From contig NZ_QJRG01000047.1 in NCBI RefSeq assembly GCF_004025535.1, forward strand, positions 992,001 to 1,056,000: DNA of 64,000 nt. The letters run 5' to 3'. Below the pieces are notes generated by a model that did not search any database, was not told the origin of the DNA, and saw nothing but the letters and a program-made list of their open reading frames with translations. The stretch is from Pseudomonas alkylphenolica. GTDB taxonomy: Bacteria > Pseudomonadota > Gammaproteobacteria > Pseudomonadales > Pseudomonadaceae. Shown one piece after another: positions 17,336 to 25,139 of this stretch (position 1 is the first letter of the stretch; every line of letters starts with the position of its first letter). The translations under genes were made by a program, and so were the position numbers.

Positions 17336-19165
17336 ATGACACCTACAACACCTGGCAAGCCTGGCCGTACCGTGGATGAAGCGTTTTTCAGACAGGTACT
17401 GGGCCGCCAGAAAAGCCTGATTGTCGACCGCACCAACCAGTTCGGCAGCAGTGGCTTGCCGTCCGCCGAGCAACTGGCACAGTCTGTCGCTTTTGCCCCG
17501 CAAGACGGCAGCATCTGGCTGTGTGGCCAGCGCATGATGTTGCTGCAGGGCTCGGCCTTCGGCGCTATCCGCCGTGAACTGGTCGACGCCCTGGGCCTGG
17601 ACAAGGCTCGCGGCCTGCTCACGCGCATTGGTTGGCAAGCCGGCGCACGGGACGCGGCCCAGGTCAGCGAACAGTGGCCGGAAGGCGATCATGCCAGCCT
17701 GTATAGCGCCGGCCCTCGTCTGCACATGCTCGAAGGCATGGTCAATGTCGAAGTGGTGCGCTTTGAAATCGACTCGGGCATCGGCCACTTCTATTCGGAA
17801 TTCCTCTGGCACAACTCCCTGGAGGTAGACGAGCACATTGCCGCCTATGGCCTGGGCGGGGAGCCGGCGTGCTGGATGGAAATCGGCTATGCCAGTGGCT
17901 ACGCCTCGTCACTGCTCGGGCGTCTGGTGGTGTTTCGCGAGATGCAGTGCCGGGCCATGGGACATCCGGCGTGTCGCATTGTCGGCAAACCCGCCGAACA
18001 GTGGGAGGACATCGATGTCGACCTGGCCTATCTGGACCCTGGCGATTTTCTCAGCCGCAGTACCTACACCTCAGCGGTCGACACGCGAGTTGCCGAGATT
18101 GAAGTACCGGCTGACGGCAAGCAACTGGTGGGTATCTCGGCCAGTTTCGTGGCCGCCAGCCAGTTGCTGCAGCGCGTGGCACCGACCCAGGCCACCGTGC
18201 TGCTGACCGGCGAGTCCGGGGTGGGCAAGGAGTTGTTCGCGCATACCCTGCATCAAGCCAGCCGCCGCCAGCACACGCCGATGGTTGCGTTGAACTGTGC
18301 AACCCTGCCGGAGAACCTGGTCGAGGCCGAACTGTTCGGTGTCGAACGCGGTGCCTTTACCGGTGCCGAGCGTTCGCGGCCAGGGCGATTCGAGCGGGCC
18401 AATGGCGGTACGCTGTTCCTCGATGAAATCGGCACGTTGAGCCTGCACGCCCAGAGCAAGATCCTGCGGGCCCTGCAGGAGGGCGAGATCGAGCGGGTGG
18501 GCGGCACGACGCCCATTCAGGTCGATGTGCGGGTGATCGCCGCGACCAACCTCGACCTGCGTCAGGAGGTTGCGGCGGGGCGCTTTCGCGAAGACCTGTT
18601 CTATCGTCTGAACGTGTTCCCCATTCACTTGCCACCCTTGCGCGAGCGACGCGAAGACATACCGCTGCTGATGAGTTATTTCCTCCGCCGCTTCAGCCAG
18701 CGCCATGGCCGTCAGCTGGCGGGCTTCAGCATGCGCCTGGTGAATGCGTTGTTGACCTACCGTTTCCCCGGCAATATCCGCGAGCTGCAGAACCTGGTGG
18801 AGCGCGGGGTAATTGCTGCCAGCGATGGTGAGGTGATCGACGTGGTGCACCTGGCAGAGGCCGGAGCCCCGCTGATCGACTCGGCCATCGGCCTGACCGC
18901 CGAGGGCCGGCTGGCCCTGGATACGGCGCCGTTGCGGGCGGCAACTGAAGCCGACCCAGGCGAGGCCGCTGGCAGCGCCCCGGAACTGGCCAGCCTGCAG
19001 GCATTTTTCACCGGGCAGGAGCGGGTATTGGGCACGTCCCTTGAGGAGATCGAACGGCGCCTGGTGCGTTTGGCGCTGGAGCGTTCGGGCGGCAACGTCA
19101 CCGCTGCAGCGCAGATGCTCGGCATGAGCCGCGCCCAGGTCAGCTACCGGCTCAAGGGCAGCTGA
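17336..19165 (+). CDS. Sigma-54-dependent activator, XylR/DmpR type
   Basis: 609 residues from ATG 17336 (weak Shine-Dalgarno, so the start is uncertain). Order: XylR_N-type effector domain with DGSIWLCGQRMMLL (about 57-70); V4R region (about 160-217, CRAMGHPACRIVGKP); AAA+ domain with Walker A GESGVGKE (292-299), the sigma-54 contact loop GAFTGA (339-344) and Walker B FLDEIG; C-terminal Fis-type HTH. Such proteins sense aromatic compounds directly. It is divergent from the ALDH operon and flanked by two genes with -24/-12 promoters, so it probably activates both on binding p-cresol or a similar phenol. Confidence 0.88.
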   Translation: MTPTTPGKPGRTVDEAFFRQVLGRQKSLIVDRTNQFGSSGLPSAEQLAQSVAFAPQDGSIWLCGQRMMLLQGSAFGAIRRELVDALGLDKARGLLTRIGWQAGARDAAQVSEQWPEGDHASLYSAGPRLHMLEGMVNVEVVRFEIDSGIGHFYSEFLWHNSLEVDEHIAAYGLGGEPACWMEIGYASGYASSLLGRLVVFREMQCRAMGHPACRIVGKPAEQWEDIDVDLAYLDPGDFLSRSTYTSAVDTRVAEIEVPADGKQLVGISASFVAASQLLQRVAPTQATVLLTGESGVGKELFAHTLHQASRRQHTPMVALNCATLPENLVEAELFGVERGAFTGAERSRPGRFERANGGTLFLDEIGTLSLHAQSKILRALQEGEIERVGGTTPIQVDVRVIAATNLDLRQEVAAGRFREDLFYRLNVFPIHLPPLRERREDIPLLMSYFLRRFSQRHGRQLAGFSMRLVNALLTYRFPGNIRELQNLVERGVIAASDGEVIDVVHLAEAGAPLIDSAIGLTAEGRLALDTAPLRAATEADPGEAAGSAPELASLQAFFTGQERVLGTSLEEIERRLVRLALERSGGNVTAAAQMLGMSRAQVSYRLKGS

Positions 19166-19182
19166 TCGGGCGCGACCAGGGC

Positions 19183-20106
19183 TTACAATGGCGTGGTGAA
19201 CTTGAGCCAGTAGGCCTGGCCTTCGGCGCGGTTGCGTACACCGGACTCGTCCTGCCATTTGGCGCTGAACATCCAGCCTTGCTTGCTGCTGTACTGCACG
19301 GCAGGGCCGATGGAGAACGAGCGGCCGCGGTTGCCGTCACTGGCCTGCACCAGGGCGGCGGCCGAGCAGTCGCCAGCGCTGCATTTGTCATCGCTGACCT
19401 GCTGGTACGCATGCCCGCCAACCCCCAGCACCCAACCGTTACCCAGGCCCCAGCCAAGGGTGTAGTCGGCGTGCAGCTCGCGGCCGGACTGATAGTTGGT
19501 GGCTGTGTTCTCGAAGTTGTAGTCGTACATCAGGCGCACATCGGCATTCAGCCCGTTGGGGTCGAGGTAGGTCATCGCCAGCACGCCTTGCACGGTGTAG
19601 TAGTGGTTGCCGAGGTTGATCAGGTCATCCTTGTCGTAATCACTGGCGGTGGGCAGAACGAAGTCGACACCGGTGGCGATGTGCAGTTTGTCACTGGGGT
19701 GAAAGCCGATCACCGGGCCCAGGTGAGCGTCACCGATGCCGCGCTTGTGATCGTGTGGGCCGCCCTTGACGTTCAGGCGCATGTCATTGAGGGGCAGCAG
19801 GGCATGAAAGCCCAGGTCACCGCCGAGTATTTTCTGCTCGGTAACCCAGACAAAGCGCGGGACCAGGGTGGTCACGCGCAGGTCGATGTCGGCAGCCTTG
19901 GCGCCACTGTTGTCACGCAGGCTGTCGGCCAGGTAGTTGCCGACGAACAGTTGGCCGTAGGTGCCCGGTGGCGGCAGGATGCCCATGCCATACAGTTCGA
20001 TGCCCATGGGCCAGGAGGAGATACCGCCTTCGGTGGCCTGGGCCTGCCAGGCGCAGGTGGACAGCAACAGGCTGGTGGCGAGGTGCAGCGGGGCGCGTTT
20101 GAACAT
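19183..20106 (-). CDS. Outer-membrane channel, SphA/MetA-pathway phenol-degradation family
   Basis: 307 residues: signal peptide ending QAQATEGG, then alternating beta-strands with ASP/ASN turns typical of the 'phenol MetA deg' outer-membrane family, often found beside aromatic-degradation genes and thought to let hydrophobic substrates through. Contains one Cys pair (CSAGDC). I chose ATG 20106, preceded by an AACAATAAGG leader. A -24/-12 promoter at 20168-20182 suggests co-regulation with the pch operon. It converges on the sigma-54 activator gene. Confidence 0.75.
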   Translation of the reverse strand: MFKRAPLHLATSLLLSTCAWQAQATEGGISSWPMGIELYGMGILPPPGTYGQLFVGNYLADSLRDNSGAKAADIDLRVTTLVPRFVWVTEQKILGGDLGFHALLPLNDMRLNVKGGPHDHKRGIGDAHLGPVIGFHPSDKLHIATGVDFVLPTASDYDKDDLINLGNHYYTVQGVLAMTYLDPNGLNADVRLMYDYNFENTATNYQSGRELHADYTLGWGLGNGWVLGVGGHAYQQVSDDKCSAGDCSAAALVQASDGNRGRSFSIGPAVQYSSKQGWMFSAKWQDESGVRNRAEGQAYWLKFTTPL

Positions 20107-20119
20107 GAGAGGGTCAACC

Positions 20120-20127
20120 TTATTGTT
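20120..20127 (-). promoter_or_regulatory. Crc/Hfq-type A-rich motif in leader of outer-membrane gene
   Basis: AACAATAA, identical to the motif before the cytochrome gene, followed by AGG and about 14 nt upstream of ATG 20106. Suggests shared post-transcriptional catabolite repression. Confidence 0.45.
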
Positions 20128-20167
20128 ATGGGTGTGGCGCCGTCCGGCGGCGCCTTTCACAGCCCTC

Positions 20168-20182
20168 TCAAATTGCGTGCCA
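20168..20182 (-). promoter_or_regulatory. Second sigma-54 (-24/-12) promoter
   Basis: Minus strand reads TGGCACG-CAAT-TTGA: the complete -24 element and TTG of the -12 element at exact spacing, differing from consensus only in the last base. It would start a leader of about 50 nt for the outer-membrane gene at 20106. Confidence 0.75.
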
Positions 20183-20199
20183 TATTTATTTACTTTATT

Positions 20200-20212
20200 T
20201 ATCAACAAGTTG
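20200..20212 (+). promoter_or_regulatory. IHF-binding site upstream of sigma-54 promoter
   Basis: TATCAA-CAAG-TTG is a full match to WATCAA-N4-TTR. It lies 18-30 bp upstream of the -24 element, the usual place for IHF to bend DNA between enhancer-bound activator and RpoN polymerase, in an AT-rich stretch. Confidence 0.6.
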
Positions 20213-20291
20213 CTGTTTTGCTTCAGCGTTTCTCACACGCTACTGGCAGGCTTTGTTAAGAAATTTCGGCGGTCTGCATAAAAAACCGCGA

Positions 20292-21170
20292 TCAGGACAC
20301 GCCCGCCTGACGAAACGCATTCGGCGTTTGCCCGCACAGCCGGCGGAAAAAACGTGAGAAGTAGGTGGGGTCGCTGAAGCCCAGGCTGTCTGACAGCTGG
20401 CTGATGCTCATGTTGGTGTAGATCAGGTTGCGCCGCGCCTCGAGCAACAGGCGCTGGTGGACGATCTGCAATGCCGTCTGCCCGGCCAGTTCGCGGCAAA
20501 GGTTGTTCAGGTGCACGCTGGAGATACCCAGGCGATGCGCAAACAACTCGACCGACAAGTGTTCGCGGTAGTGCTGTTCGACCAGTTTGATAAAGCGTGC
20601 CAGCAATTGCTGGTTGCGTTCGTCGCGGTTGTTCGACGGATTGATCTGCAGGCTGCGGCGGCTGATCCAGACCATCAGCGAAGTCACCAGCGAATGCAGC
20701 AGCAGGTCGCGTGCCGGGGCGCTGCCTTCGTATTCCTCATGCAATACACGGATCAAGGTGTGCAATGCCGCGCGATCAGCGCCCAGCCGATAGCAGCCGG
20801 CAGAGGCCAGTACCGTCAAGGGTGCGCCCAGTTGCGCTTCCAGCTGGGCCACCAGCGGTGCGCCGAGGGTCAGCACGTAGCCATCGATGTCTTCGGAAAA
20901 CTGAAACCCGTGCACGGTCATTGGCGGGATCACCTGGATCGCTGCTTCCTGCACGGTGCTGCGTCGGCCTTCGAGTTCGATCAGGGCCTGGCCGCGGCGC
21001 ACGTACAACAGCTGGAACAGGTCGGCATGACGATGCGCTTTGATTTCCCAGTGGTGCAGGCTGCTGCGTTTGGGGATCGATTCGCAGTGCAGCAAATCGG
21101 GTGTCGGCCAGGCCTGGCTTTCGCCGTAAAGCTTGAACACGGGGATTTTTGGGAGGCTGGATCTTGTCAT
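20292..21170 (-). CDS. pobR: AraC-family regulator of 4-hydroxybenzoate catabolism (PobR/PobC type)
   Basis: 292 residues from ATG 21170. The N-terminal cupin-like sensor includes HRHADLFQLLYVRRGQ and PPMTVHGFQF; the C-terminal AraC double HTH ends with FSDPTYFSRFFRRLCGQTP. It is divergent from pobA by 166 bp, the arrangement of the AraC-type 4-hydroxybenzoate-responsive activators of pobA in Pseudomonas. Assignment to that role rests on this neighbourhood and architecture. Confidence 0.8.
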   Translation of the reverse strand: MTRSSLPKIPVFKLYGESQAWPTPDLLHCESIPKRSSLHHWEIKAHRHADLFQLLYVRRGQALIELEGRRSTVQEAAIQVIPPMTVHGFQFSEDIDGYVLTLGAPLVAQLEAQLGAPLTVLASAGCYRLGADRAALHTLIRVLHEEYEGSAPARDLLLHSLVTSLMVWISRRSLQINPSNNRDERNQQLLARFIKLVEQHYREHLSVELFAHRLGISSVHLNNLCRELAGQTALQIVHQRLLLEARRNLIYTNMSISQLSDSLGFSDPTYFSRFFRRLCGQTPNAFRQAGVS

Positions 21171-21273
21171 TATGGGCCTGTCCGATAATCGAACTGTATT
21201 TGTAAAAGTGCAATTTGTTGGATGAATATCACCTTTTTCTACGGTTTTTGTCAGCAAAAATGCAGGGGCACAC

Positions 21274-21281
21274 AACAACAA
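21274..21281 (+). promoter_or_regulatory. Crc/Hfq-type A-rich motif in the pobA leader region
   Basis: AACAACAA matches AANAANAA. A second match, AAGAACAA (21330-21337), runs into the pobA start codon, so the pobA mRNA may carry two Hfq/Crc sites. The transcription start is not known. Confidence 0.4.
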
Positions 21282-21336
21282 TAGCTACCAGACGGTCGCA
21301 GCCAGGCGTCTGGAGCCCCACAGCGAGACAAGAACA

Positions 21337-22524
21337 ATGAAAACCCAGGTAGCCATTATCGGTGCCGGCCCTTCGGGCCTTTTGCTCGGCCAACTGCTGC
21401 AAAACGCCGGTATCGATACGGTGATCGTCGAGCGCCAGACCCCCGAGTACGTACTGGGCCGCATCCGCGCCGGCGTGCTTGAGCAAGGTACTGTCGATCT
21501 GCTGCGCGAAGCTGGTGTGTCCGAGCGTATGGACGCTGAAGGTCTGGTACACGATGGCGTCGAGCTGCTGGTGGGTGGCAAGCGCATCCGTGTCGACCTC
21601 AAGGCGCTGACCGGCGGCAAGACGGTGATGGTCTACGGCCAGACCGAAGTTACCCGCGACCTGATGCAAGCGCGTACCGCCAGCGAAGCGCCGATCATCT
21701 ATTCGGCCGACAATGTGCAGCCGCACGAGATGAAAGGCGAGCAGCCTTATGTCACCTACGAAAAAGACGGCAAGACCCACCGTATCGATTGCGACTACAT
21801 CGCCGGCTGTGACGGCTTTCATGGTGTGGCGCGCAAGAGTATCCCCGAAGCGGTGCTGACTCACTATGAGCGCGTCTATCCGTTCGGCTGGCTGGGTATG
21901 TTGTCCGATACGCCACCGGTCAACCATGAGCTGATCTACGCCCACCACGACCGTGGTTTTGTACTGTGCAGCCAGCGTTCGTTGACCCGCAGCCGCTACT
22001 ACCTGCAGGTGCCGTTGACCGATCACGTCGATGACTGGTCCGACGAGCGCTTCTGGACCGAGCTCAAGGCCCGTCTGCCCGAGGACGTTGGTGCGCGCCT
22101 GGTCACCGGGCCTGCACTGGAGAAGAGCATCGCGCCGCTGCGCAGCTACGTGGTCGAGCCGATGCAGTACGGCAAGATGTTCCTGGTTGGCGATGCCGCT
22201 CACATCGTGCCGCCGACCGGCGCCAAAGGCCTGAACCTGGCGGCTTCGGATGTTTGCTACCTGTACCGCATTCTGGTCAAGGTATACCGCGAAGGGCGTA
22301 CCGACCTGCTCGACAAATACTCGGAGCTGGCCTTGCGGCGGGTGTGGAAAGGCGAGCGCTTCAGCTGGTTCATGACCAACCTGCTGCATGACTTTGGCGA
22401 GCACAAGGATGCCTGGGACCAGAAGATGCAGCAGGCTGATCGCGAGTATTTCTTCACCTCCCACGCCGGCCTGGTGAACATCGCCGAAAACTATGTAGGC
22501 CTGCCGTTCGAAGCCATCGAATAA
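21337..22524 (+). CDS. pobA: 4-hydroxybenzoate 3-monooxygenase
   Basis: 395 residues against 394 for the classical enzyme. FAD-dependent hydroxylation of 4-hydroxybenzoate to protocatechuate with NADPH. Visible: GxGxxG dinucleotide motif GAGPSG (9-14), D159-G160 of the DG motif, active-site Y201, P293, GDAAH and Y386 (the Y385 equivalent). This takes up the product of the pch operon. The start codon is overlapped by an AAGAACAA motif with little true Shine-Dalgarno, which would suit Crc/Hfq control. A small tatA gene follows by 17 nt. The protocatechuate ring-cleavage genes are not in this window. Confidence 0.95.
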   Translation: MKTQVAIIGAGPSGLLLGQLLQNAGIDTVIVERQTPEYVLGRIRAGVLEQGTVDLLREAGVSERMDAEGLVHDGVELLVGGKRIRVDLKALTGGKTVMVYGQTEVTRDLMQARTASEAPIIYSADNVQPHEMKGEQPYVTYEKDGKTHRIDCDYIAGCDGFHGVARKSIPEAVLTHYERVYPFGWLGMLSDTPPVNHELIYAHHDRGFVLCSQRSLTRSRYYLQVPLTDHVDDWSDERFWTELKARLPEDVGARLVTGPALEKSIAPLRSYVVEPMQYGKMFLVGDAAHIVPPTGAKGLNLAASDVCYLYRILVKVYREGRTDLLDKYSELALRRVWKGERFSWFMTNLLHDFGEHKDAWDQKMQQADREYFFTSHAGLVNIAENYVGLPFEAIE

Positions 22525-22541
22525 GCGAAGGAGGGGGCGGC

Positions 22542-22712
22542 ATGGGTGTGTTCGACTGGAAACACTGGGCGGTACTGCTGGTTGTGGTGGTACTGGTGTT
22601 CGGTAGCAAGCGGCTCAAGACTCTGGGCAGTGACCTGGGGGAGACGATCAAGGGCTTTCGGCGGTCGGTGAACGACGTTGAGACGCTGCCTGAGAAAACC
22701 GACAAAGTGTAA
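22542..22712 (+). CDS. tatA: Short TatA/E-type translocase protein
   Basis: 56 residues: MGVFDWKHWAVLL, one transmembrane helix, the conserved FG hinge (FGSKRL) and an amphipathic helix LKTLGSDLGETIKGFRR, then a very short acidic tail. This is the full TatA core, with the usual long C-terminal tail nearly absent. GGAGGGGG precedes ATG 22542, 17 nt after pobA, so the two are probably co-transcribed. Isolated from tatBC here, it is an extra paralogue; the Tat-signal protein in the same island is a possible client. Too short for usual gene calling. Confidence 0.85.
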   Translation: MGVFDWKHWAVLLVVVVLVFGSKRLKTLGSDLGETIKGFRRSVNDVETLPEKTDKV

Positions 22713-22767
22713 AGGGGCGACCGCTTTGCGGTTAATGGTGGGTGCCGACATCTGTGCTGCCTGTACC

Positions 22768-23436
22768 CTACCGGGCCGTTTCGAGGATTTTCACCATCTC
22801 GGCATAGCCGCGCTGGCGCGCGTGGGCCAGTGGCGTCACGCCGTCCTTGTCGGCAATGTTCACGTCGGCGCCGGCCTTCACCAGCATCTCGACGATCTGT
22901 ACATGACGCGGGCCGCCGTCGCTGAGCACGATGGCTTCCATCAACGCCGTCCAGTGCAGGCGGTTCAAGTGGTTCACATCGACGCCTGCTTCAATCAACG
23001 TACGCACGGTGTCGACATGACCGCGCTCGGCGGCCGGGATCAATGCCGTGCCGCCGTAGCGGTTGGTGCTCTTCAGGTCGGCGCCGTGGGCCAGGGTCAG
23101 TCGCAGGATCTGCTCGTGGCCACGGGCACCGGCATACAGGTAAGGGCTGTCGTCGATGTTGTCCTTGGCATTGACGTTGGCACCGGCCTCGATCAGCACC
23201 CGGGCCGCATCGACCTGGTTGCGGTGGGTGGCCAGCAGCAACGGCGTACGCCCCTGTTTGTCGCGGGCTTCGCGGTCGGCACCCTGTTCGAGCAGGCTGC
23301 GCACGCGTGCGGCATCGCCGATTTCAGCCGCTTCGCGCAGCTGGCTTTCCAGCACGCCACCTTCGGCACTGGCGGTGATCGAGGTCATCATGGCTAGCAG
23401 GAATGCGAAAAAGACGCTGAGGTGTTCCATACGCAT
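22768..23436 (-). CDS. Periplasmic ankyrin-repeat protein
   Basis: 222 residues: signal peptide (hydrophobic 6-20, cleavage near TASAEGG) and about five ankyrin repeats of the form DxxGxTPLxxA...GHxxIVxxLLxAGADVN, with a near-identical 33-residue period from about residue 32 to the end. A protein-protein binding scaffold for the cell envelope; partner unknown. Convergent with the pobA-tatA unit. Confidence 0.85.
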   Translation of the reverse strand: MRMEHLSVFFAFLLAMMTSITASAEGGVLESQLREAAEIGDAARVRSLLEQGADREARDKQGRTPLLLATHRNQVDAARVLIEAGANVNAKDNIDDSPYLYAGARGHEQILRLTLAHGADLKSTNRYGGTALIPAAERGHVDTVRTLIEAGVDVNHLNRLHWTALMEAIVLSDGGPRHVQIVEMLVKAGADVNIADKDGVTPLAHARQRGYAEMVKILETAR

Positions 23437-23514
23437 CCGCTTGTCTCCGTGTGTTGTCCTGTAAGAGGGGGCATGATAAAAATCCCGCTTTGCATTTAGA
23501 AGTTAAATATCCGC

Positions 23515-24396
23515 ATGGACATCAGTGTAAAGCCAAATAGGTCATTGTTTGATCTCGACCTGCTCCGGGCCATTGTCGTGGTGGCCGACTGCGGCAGCTT
23601 TACCACCGCCGCCGCGCGCCTGCACTCGACCCAGTCCACGGTGAGCCAGAAGGTCAAGCGCCTGGAAGACATGGTTGGCCACCGCCTGTTGGTGCGCGGC
23701 AACCGTGATGTACTGCCCACCGATGCCGGCCAGACCTTGCTTGGTTATGCCCGGCACATGCTAGCGCTCAATGACCAGATGCTCGAAGCCCTGGCGGGCG
23801 CCACAGTCGGTGTGACGGTGCGCCTGGGCGTGCCGGAAGATTTTGTAGGTGGGCGTACGACCAATGCCTTGTCGGCCTTCAACCGCAAGTACCAGCAGGT
23901 CAAACTGGAAGTCACCAGCGGCCTGTGCCGCGACCTGAGCCAGAGCTACGACAACGGCGAACTCGACCTGGTGCTGCTCAAGCAGCGGCGCAACAGCCGT
24001 GAGGGCGTGGCGTGCTGGCCGGAAGAGTTGCAATGGATCGACAGCGCCCGCACGCCCTCGATCGAACTCGACCCGATCCCGCTGGTGACCTTCCCGCCAC
24101 GCGGCCTGTACCGCGACGACATGATCAACGCGATCGAAAGCATGGGGCGGCGCTGGCGTATCAGTTTTACCAGCTCCAGCCTCAGCGGTATTCAGGCGGC
24201 GGTGGCCGACGGCATGGGCATCAGCCTGCTGCCGCCGCGTGCGGCGACCCGTGACCACGCCGTGCTTGGCGAGCAGAACGGCCTGCCGGTGATCGACAGC
24301 TATGAGATCGTCATCGTCCATCGGCCGACGGCCGATCCGATGGTCAAGGAGTTGGCCGGGGTACTGGCTGGCCTGCTGGAGGCCCACGCGGTGTAG
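23515..24396 (+). CDS. LysR-type transcriptional regulator
   Basis: 293 residues. DNA-binding domain at about 8-67 (SFTTAAARLHSTQSTVSQKVKR), then substrate domain with LGVPEDFVGGR and GISLLPPRAA. No good Shine-Dalgarno before ATG 23515. Convergent with the START-domain gene (1-bp gap) and not divergent from an obvious target; the ankyrin gene lies 78 bp upstream in the opposite direction. Confidence 0.88.
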   Translation: MDISVKPNRSLFDLDLLRAIVVVADCGSFTTAAARLHSTQSTVSQKVKRLEDMVGHRLLVRGNRDVLPTDAGQTLLGYARHMLALNDQMLEALAGATVGVTVRLGVPEDFVGGRTTNALSAFNRKYQQVKLEVTSGLCRDLSQSYDNGELDLVLLKQRRNSREGVACWPEELQWIDSARTPSIELDPIPLVTFPPRGLYRDDMINAIESMGRRWRISFTSSSLSGIQAAVADGMGISLLPPRAATRDHAVLGEQNGLPVIDSYEIVIVHRPTADPMVKELAGVLAGLLEAHAV

Positions 24397-24397
24397 C

Positions 24398-25033
24398 TCA
24401 GGGTTGCGTGGTGTCGTCGCTCGGGCGCAGGCCCTGGCGCTCGGCCACTGCGCGCAAGGTGCGCAGCGACACCATCGGCGCATCGATCACAAACTGATTG
24501 GCCAGCCATGAAGGAATGTCGCCCGCAGGATCGGCCTCCAATTGATAGGTGACTTCGGTCAGGTGATCGCTTTTTGGGGTCAGGGTCCACAGGCCTTCGA
24601 GTCTGGTGACCCGGACGAACCCCGGTTGGCGTGCCATTTTGCCGCTGACGGCGCTCAAATGACGGATCAGCCCGCCATCGTCGGCGCGCTCGGTACGCAC
24701 CTGGATCACCATGTCACGCGGGTTGGTCGGCCAGGGCAGCTCGGTGGTCATGTAGACCCATGTGGTGTCGCCCTCGACATCCAGCAGGCGCATGCTGGCG
24801 CAGCCATACAGCCATTTGCAGGCCACCCGCAGGTTCTCCTGCAGGTCGCTCAAGGTACGCACATCGGCCTTGATCTGGGTGACGCCGCGAAAGCGCTGGT
24901 ACTTCGAACCGGGCACGTCACTGAGGTACACCTGGATACCACTGCGGTCCTGGGCCAATGCCCAGTCCTGAGCCTGCGCGCCGCCACACAGGAGCAAGAC
25001 CAGAAGCGTGCTGCAGGCAGCGCGAAGGTTCAT
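24398..25033 (-). CDS. START-domain lipid-binding family protein, secreted
   Basis: 211 residues from ATG 25033: signal peptide (LLVLLLCGGAQA) then one START fold with the usual KYQRFRGVTQI, VYMTTELPWPTNPRDMV and LEGLWTLTPKSD blocks. These bacterial periplasmic START proteins are assumed to bind a hydrophobic ligand; none is known here. Stands alone between a LysR gene and a bidirectional terminator. Confidence 0.8.
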   Translation of the reverse strand: MNLRAACSTLLVLLLCGGAQAQDWALAQDRSGIQVYLSDVPGSKYQRFRGVTQIKADVRTLSDLQENLRVACKWLYGCASMRLLDVEGDTTWVYMTTELPWPTNPRDMVIQVRTERADDGGLIRHLSAVSGKMARQPGFVRVTRLEGLWTLTPKSDHLTEVTYQLEADPAGDIPSWLANQFVIDAPMVSLRTLRAVAERQGLRPSDDTTQP

Positions 25034-25092
25034 CAGCCAGGCTCCATAAGGCAATGGGTCGAACTCAAGCATAGGCCAGTGGTGCCATAACG

Positions 25093-25122
25093 AAAAAACC
25101 CGCCTGTGAGGGCGGGTTTTTT
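25093..25122. terminator. Rho-independent terminator
   Basis: AAAAAACCCGCC-TGTGAG-GGCGGGTTTTTT: a 6-bp GC stem extended by A/T runs on both sides, able to end transcription from either strand. It lies just beyond the aminohydrolase stop and upstream of the START gene. Confidence 0.85.
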
Positions 25123-25139
25123 GTACATCGAGCCTGGGC

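Noticed and set aside
17131..17379. Small plus-strand ORF overlapping the start of the sigma-54 activator gene
   Set aside because: It has a moderate purine-rich site, but no domain is recognisable and it overlaps the activator's 5' end; more likely leader sequence.
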